In this document: piece after piece, positions 58,349-64,000 of the stretch
Layout: each line of letters starts with the position of its first letter
Numbering within the stretch: position 1 is the stretch's first letter
NCBI GenBank assembly: GCA_003117195.1
Contig: BDSI01000088.1
Location: forward strand, 124,001 to 188,000
From: Eudorina sp. 2006-703-Eu-15
Lineage: Eukaryota > Chlorophyta > Chlorophyceae > Chlamydomonadales > Volvocaceae
DNA length: 64,000 bases
Direction: 5' to 3'
Position numbers and translations under genes: made by a program
Notes under the pieces: model-generated
Database searches by the model: none
What the model was told of the DNA's origin: nothing
The model's input: the letters and a program-made list of their open reading frames with translations, nothing else

Positions 58349-59473
58349 GAGCCACAATGGCTCGTACACCGTACGGCAAAGACACTCCGTATTCACAGAA
58401 AACCTTAGTTTTCATACGCTTCGCATAGAAAACTTTCAGTTTAGTGGATTTCGGTCAGCGGCACTGTCACCTTCGGTCCCGTGCCACGGTCCCTGGGCCC
58501 CCGAGGATTGACACAAATGCTCCGGTCCGAGAAGTCCCGTCATTGCAGCTATTCGCGCTCCGGCCCATCAACCCAGATAAATCTCCCTGCAACGCAGCCT
58601 TACCCAGCAGGATGGCTCACCCCACCACACCAATATGTACCTTAGCGATAAGGTATTAAGTAAAAGCGCACTTTTACTTCAACAAAAACAGAGTTGCTGC
58701 ACGTGTGTTTCGCCAGTACCGTATAACCGTTACCAGGCCCTTCAACAGCTGCAGCGACCACGGGGCTGGCCGACCCCATCCTGGCTCCCTGGGCAGATTA
58801 CCTGCTGGAGGGGAAGATCACCGGCAGCCTGACGCTGCTGGGACGCAGCTGAAGTGGGCGGATCTCGCGCAAGGGCAGGAGTTGACGTGCGGTACGGGCA
58901 GTGTTTGGGTCGGTGGTTTATTATTCGGATGTTACAGCGGTGGTTGCTTTGATAGCATCCAATTTCATGTTTTTTTATCTGGGATGTTTCGAAGGCCCCA
59001 TGATACCCTTGACATTGTGGCGGGACCTGGGGATGTCAGGCTGGCTCGCGGAGAAGATTCCCTGGGCCGGGGTGCAAGCACGTCGCGTACGGGGTGGCGG
59101 CACTCCATGCTCAGCGGGGTTGTGGCCATTGGGGCAAGAGCAGTCTCGATGGGGAGGGAGGGACCAGCATAGCTTCACGATGCCCGAGTAAGGCCGAACA
59201 GCACCAACGAAGCCTTGCCATGAGTTGCTGCTGTGGGAGGGATAGGTTAAGGCACCCGTACGGGAAGCGCATGTTCCGGACGATAGACTAGCTAGGAGTA
59301 ATAGTTGCCGCCCAATACCTACGTTGCCAAGCAACATGTATAGTCTGTTTGCCAGCAAGTTAGGGTCCGTAAGACATCAAGCACGGTATACCATGTACTA
59401 TTTGTTGTTGCGACATGAATCATCATGTTACAACAACAAGCAGTGAATGGCTGCTAGCTGTTGAAGGGCCTGA

Positions 59474-59526
59474 CACACCTTGCCGCGCCACGTTCATGTT
59501 ACATGACCGTTGCGCGGCAAGGTGTG
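59474..59526. repeat. 53-bp hairpin
   Basis: CACACCTTGCCGCGC pairs with GCGCGGCAAGGTGTG; the 19-bp arms have one mismatch and enclose a 15-base loop containing CATGTTACATG, itself palindromic. Two tandem copies of a GAGGACGGCAAG-type unit follow on the right. Confidence 0.75.
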
Positions 59527-59680
59527 AGGACGGCAAGGTGTGAGGACGGCAAGAAGCACGACATGCGGACTGATCATGGCATCGACGACGCGCACGAGGC
59601 GGGCAGACGGGTGAGGTAGTCGGGAACGGTTTCGCTGTCTGGACTGGAGACACAAACACGAGCGCCTAGGCACTCGGCAC

Positions 59681-59750
59681 TTTGGGGCGCCACTCGGCCC
59701 CTTGCATCGTCGCATGTCACACATTCCTGTTCTGCCTGCTTAAGAAACAC
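59681..59750. repeat. Dispersed repeat copy (third)
   Basis: GCCACTCGGCC, GCATGTCACACATTCCTG and CTGCTTAAGAAACACGAG correspond to 5345-5420 and 39727-39797. Part of the left side is duplicated here (GCATCGTCGCATG). Confidence 0.7.
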
Positions 59751-60636
59751 GAGTGCCTAGGAGGTGGGCGGCGCAGGCGACGTGGGGATAGCCAGCCGCT
59801 CGAATGATTGCAGGAATCATCGGTGCCTGCCACAGGAAGCCAGGGCGTCTTTGGTCTACCAGGGCGGTGCAGCGGTGCCCGTCCTTGCCCGTAGCTGAAA
59901 GTAATGTGGACGAAGGGGGCGGCGAGATGGCTGGCATCTTGACACTTGATGAGCCACAGCGGACTGGACTGGACCGGACACACTGGCAGACCAAGCACGT
60001 CGTGCTCAGGCAGGCAGAGCCCTGCGCTGCCTGGCCCTGCACGCCACTCAGTCCTGAAACACCGCCTGCCATCTGCGTAACGTTGCAGCGTTGAGATGAA
60101 CGCATGTTGACATAATTGTGTGGATGCATGTTGAAATCATCAGCAGCAGAGAGCTTCGACCCCGCTTTACCGGAGACGTGCTGAATGCATCAGGCACACG
60201 AGCTATGCATCAGCTAGCGACAAAGGACCTTTAATGGCTGCCTACACCTACATTAGTCCAAGGTCCTTCACTCGACTGAGTCGACTTGACCGGTGCAAAG
60301 GCCGCTCACCACCGCCGATCTCCACCTGCGCGGGAGATCTGAATCTGGTTCTTGACCGAGGGGCAACCAAGTGCCGTATCCAAAACAGGTTCCAGCAGGT
60401 TTGGGCAGCGCCTGTATGTGACTGCGCTGCCCAACAGTCCCCGCATGCCGAATCCCCTCGCGGCAATGACGGTCACCAACAGCACTGCTTGGCTTCAACT
60501 GAGCCTGCTACGGAAGAAGAAAACCGTCCGCGACAAACCCATCCATATGCACATGCACCAACTGCCCAAACTCCAGCAGTAGTCTCTGCGCATGCACACC
60601 GCCACTCCGAAGCCCATTACCAGCTGCGGGCACTGG

Positions 60637-60677
60637 CAAAACCCCCAAACCCCCAACCCTCAGACCCGAAACCCTAG
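60637..60677. repeat. Degenerate telomere-like tract
   Basis: AAACCCCCAAACCCCCAACC is followed by CCCGAAACCCTAG, a degenerate form of the CCCTAAA repeat strand. It is close to, and in opposite orientation to, the TAGGG units at 58327. It is too short to prove telomeric origin. Confidence 0.45.
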
Positions 60678-60933
60678 CTACCCTTGTGCCCTGCCCATCG
60701 TCATGTCATCCACCTACCCGGTCTGAACCAACTTCATTCTGCTGAGATTTACACCCCCCCCCGCATCCTTCCTCACTGAAGCCGAGGTCTTTTGGAGGTT
60801 AAAAACCTGACAGGCGGAAAGGCATGAAGAGAGGACAGCAGCGCAATTTGAGATTACGGTATCACATACGTCAACGTCACATCCTGACGACCTCCTCGCC
60901 TTTCACGTCGAGCTGCACGACACTAGACACTTC

Positions 60934-63871
60934 TCACGCCAGCCCGCACGACACCATGTAGTTCTTGACGATGCTCATGACCTTGGCCACAAAGGCCTCC
61001 AAGTGGAATATCGCCTTGGCGCCCTCCTGCAGCCGCTGCTCGAACACGGCCGCTTGCTGAACCGTCTCCACCTGAGGCCACCAGCGCGGCCGGGGGCCAG
61101 GACCAGCATCTTTAGATGCCAATGTGAAGGTGCCAATGTCGTCACATCACTAGAGCAAGACGGTATCGTTGCGTGGCCACCACTGGCCAGGCCCTTGACC
61201 GCATCCGCAATGACATCGATCAATCTTGTCCAAGTCCCGAGGGACCAAACCCCTGGTGGGTGTTATGCCCACCTTGATCTCGTCGTCCATTTTCTTGAGC
61301 AGCTCCAGCAGCAGCTGCCGCATGATGAGCTCCGGCGGCACACAGTTGGCCAGCAGCTCGTACAGCTTGCCGCGCACCTGCCGCCAGGGAGCGTTGTCAT
61401 ATGAATTCCAGGTCAACAGTTGTTCGGTCGCACTGAAACCCCAGGGCACGGGCACGGGCACGGCAGCACCCGGCCGACCTAGCTGGTCGAAACGCTACCT
61501 TCCGTCCAGTTCCGAGTTCACAAAAGGCCGATACCATCCACCACCATGAGGGGGAGCACCCCACACAGGCGTAGGCCTTGTCACGGAAACCTACCACTGC
61601 AAATGGTAGGCAGTACCTACCATGAATCATGTCGGGCTACCGCCAGCCGTCCCTACAGCCGGCCTCGCGCGGTCCTCTCCCACCCGCCCACCCACCCACC
61701 CACCCACCTACCCGCCCACCCAGCATCCCCCATCCAGCCCGGCCGCCCTCACTCCTACTCCAGTCTGACCCCCTCACCCCAGTCTGACCCCCTCACCACG
61801 AACAGCTGCTTTGGCGACTGCTCGTCCATGATGTTCCTGGCCACCTCTGCGATGTAGAGCTCCCAATCGGCCCGGGTGGGCTCCTGGTCGTCACCCAACG
61901 GGTACCGCTCCACCTTGCACACCTCCAGGGCCAGCAGCGCACTGCCCCAGAGGGGCCGGGGGGTGGGGGGGCCGAGGCGCGGTGGGAGGCGGTGGGAGGC
62001 GAGGGCGGGATGGGGGCGAGATGAGAGGGCGGGAGGCGTGTCTGGACCGGTGAGCTTCAGAGTGTGGGCTCGGGAGGGTGTGGGGGGCACGTGGGTGAGG
62101 CCAGCGCCCACGGGCCAGTTGCAACGGCAGTGGCCCGGTGACCTGATCCCTCCTGTTAGTTAACCTGCGTGGCACTGGCCGCCGCAGTGTGCGCATCCGC
62201 GGAACGGCACCGGCCGCCCTCCAGTCCCGCCTGGGGCACCTGGCTGAATGAGCTGGATGAGCCGGCTTGTCTGGTCAGGCCCAGGATACGCCCCTTGCGC
62301 CAGACCCAAAGCGCCCCTCGCCGGTGCCGTGACGCTTTGCGAACAGCGTCAAACCATGGAGTACATCCAGAAGCCCGGCACTCCACAGAGGTCGAGACAC
62401 ATCGTGCAACCTCAAAAGCACTTCTTCCAGCTGGTTAATCCAGCCCCCAACCAACCCCCCCAATCGGATCCCTTGCGCGTGCGCCCTCCTTTGTGCGCCT
62501 CCCATTCCGGCACCCCAGCCAAGCAGCCCGCTGCTCACCGTCGCAGGTTCCTGACCGAGTAGTCCACCAGCCGCGCCGCAAACACGGGCGGCAAGGTGAT
62601 CTGTTCCTTCTTGGCCACGCCCGCCAGCACCTCCATCACTTGGTCGTCGGTGGGTGCCGCCACCCGCACGCACAGGCACCGAGACCGGACGGGGTCCATC
62701 ACCTGCGTGGGCGGCGCCAAGCAAGGGGCGATGGTGGGCAACACGGGAGTCAGTCACTCAGGATGCGAGCTACACGGAATTACGGTTCGGGTGGGTGCTG
62801 CGACAAGCCCGTAGATGCCGCGAGGCACGTGGCGCGGTTACGCGCCGGAGCCCAAAGGACAGGACTGGCAACGTGTCGTGAAGCGAAAACCGATGGCGAA
62901 ACACCTGTTGCGGAGCGGAGCGATGATGGACGCATTCATTGCCCTTCACACGGGCACCAGCACCACTCCCCGAGCCGTCGGAACCCCGCGCATGTTATAG
63001 CCGCCTGGCGCCGCGCCCTCCGTTCAAGCCCTAACCACGGATGCCGCGTGTCAAAGACGGCTTCTCAAAGCGCATGGTGGGGCACCGCGCCGCCCCCCGC
63101 CGTCCCGCCCCCCGCCGCATGGTGGGACCCCGCCCAGGGGACCCCCCCCCGCCCCCCGGCTGTTCCTTTTTAAGCCCCCCGCCGCCCCTCGCCCCCGCCG
63201 TCCCGCCCGCCGCCGTCCCGGCCCCTGCCGTCCCGCCCCTCGCCCCCCGGGCGCCCCACCTTTGACACGTTGCTGCAGACCATGATGATGCGGCAGGCGG
63301 AGGAGTACTTCTCCATGGTGCGGCGGAGGCCCTGCTGCGCCTCCTTGCTCAGCCGGTCCACCTCATTGAGCACCAGCACCTGGCGGGGAAGGGGTGGGCG
63401 TAAACGTAGAGCATGACGGACGGACCCCCTTGGGAACATGCGCGTGCTTTCTCATGCAGCGCTTACGTACTCCCAAGCAATCCGTACCGGTCACCGACAC
63501 ACCTGTCACCGATCCGACTGCACCCACAGTGAGAGCATCGCCTCTCGCATGAGTCTGATTCGGTGCCTCCCGCCTTCCACAACGTACCCAGCCCTTTCCA
63601 GAATATCCATTATTCGCTTTTAATTTCCCAGCTTTCTCTCTTAATTAATTAATTTGCTGTACCACCCCCTCGCGCGCCCCCACCCGCACCCACAGCCGCG
63701 CACCTTGAAGCCCTTGTTGCCGTCCACTCCTAGTGGCCGGTTCCTGGCCATGTCCTTGATGATCTCTTGCACCACATACCGGTCGTTGTTGCCCACATCC
63801 GAGGGGTTGAGCTCCAAGTGGTAGGCGGAGGAGATGGTGGTCAGCTCCACTTCCAGCTTGCGACTGGGCAG
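60934..63871 (-). CDS. RFC3: Replication factor C subunit 3 (clamp loader), 3' part
   Basis: Six exons, 63871-63704, 63379-63260, 62702-62539, 61941-61797, 61377-61273 and 61071-60934, join in phase to 279 residues up to the stop. The first exon here starts inside the protein ([10 protein letters not shown]), so the 5' exons with the P-loop lie beyond 64000. RFC3 is one of the five AAA+ subunits that load PCNA onto DNA. Matching segments are [38 protein letters not shown] (a non-canonical Walker B region, as usual for RFC3), [37 protein letters not shown] and [17 protein letters not shown]. The diagnostic C-terminus is [15 protein letters not shown]. All donors are GTGNG-type. The intron at 61378-61796 carries a (GGGT)n-type tract on the coding strand. 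Confidence 0.96.
61680..61724 (-). repeat. (GGGT)n-type tract in RFC3 intron
   Basis: CCCACCCGCCCACCCACCC-type repeats on the plus strand give GGGT/GGGC runs in the RFC3 pre-mRNA. The tract is similar to the one at 50490 and has G-quadruplex potential. Confidence 0.7.
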
Positions 63872-64000
63872 CTGCAAATGCGGAATTCACATACGGGCGG
63901 CGGTGGCCGCAATCGGCATATGACGACATACACGACAGCGTCGCGCCTGTCACCCGAGCAGAGGGCCAGCAGGCGCCGCACGCACGGGTTCTGACTTCTG

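Larger units (their letters stand above)
56713..60933. other. Unassigned 4.2-kb region
   Basis: No conserved exon was firmly recognised. A plus-strand stretch at about 58.76-58.85 kb could encode GLADPILAPWADYLLEGKIT followed by a stop, but no partner exon was found. Repeats noticed inside are listed separately: TAGGG units at 58327, a hairpin at 59474, a dispersed repeat at 59681 and CCCTAAA-like DNA at 60637. Confidence 0.35.

Noticed and set aside
58705..59172. 155-codon plus-strand frame near 58.7 kb
   Set aside because: Two other frames in the same stretch look equally plausible and no partner exon was found; possible terminal exon only.
1..64000. CRISPR arrays, bacterial operons, insertion sequences, tRNA or rRNA genes
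   Set aside because: None seen; repeats present are eukaryotic-type microsatellites, hairpins and dispersed fragments, and no convincing tRNA cloverleaf was spotted by eye.

Overview
The window is nuclear DNA of a GC-rich, intron-dense eukaryote, most likely a chlamydomonadalean (volvocine-type) green alga. The reasons are: split genes with short exons joined by GTGAG/GTRCG donors and CAG acceptors; an early light-induced (ELIP-type) chlorophyll-binding-fold protein and a second plastid-type membrane protein; conserved proteins swollen by Ala/Gly/Pro/Gln-rich insertions; and AC microsatellites with dispersed repeats in introns and spacers. The species cannot be fixed from sequence alone. Most short open frames here are chance frames of GC-rich DNA. 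The gene models below were built by joining conserved exons and checking that splice phases agree.

Layout. 1-1.27 kb: repeats and AC microsatellites. 1.27-5.98 kb (-): PAS-domain protein with long disordered exons. 9.0-10.9 kb (-): dienelactone hydrolase-family enzyme. 13.8-19.1 kb (-): fimbrin, the four-CH-domain actin bundler, with very large insertions. 20.0-22.0 kb (-): U2 snRNP A' protein. 25.5-26.1 kb: tandem repeats. 26.3-27.35 kb: a broken partial duplicate of the SCAPER gene. 28.0-30.7 kb (+): complete serpin. 32.3-33.0 kb (-) and 33.3-35.0 kb (+): NDUFA2 (complex I) and FCF1 (rRNA processing), head to head. 35.6-48.7 kb (+): SCAPER orthologue with at least 25 exons. 48.9-49.4 kb (+): small BTB/T1-domain protein. 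49.7-52.2 kb (+): unrecognised multi-exon gene. 54.0-55.0 kb (-) and 55.4-56.7 kb (+): plastid membrane protein and ELIP, head to head. 60.9 kb to the end (-): RFC3 clamp-loader subunit, whose 5' exons lie beyond the window.

These are independent housekeeping and plastid genes, not one pathway. The only linked arrangements are the two divergent pairs with short shared promoters (326 and 352 bp). The most notable points are: a serpin whose reactive loop reads Arg-Cys-Met at P2-P1-P1' with an inhibitory hinge; three homology-supported introns with GC donors; the decayed SCAPER duplicate 16.8 kb from its parent; a 107-bp near-perfect palindrome inside a fimbrin intron; and an apparently zinc-finger-less SCAPER with a long acidic tail. 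No CRISPR array, bacterial-type operon or clearly new defence system was seen.
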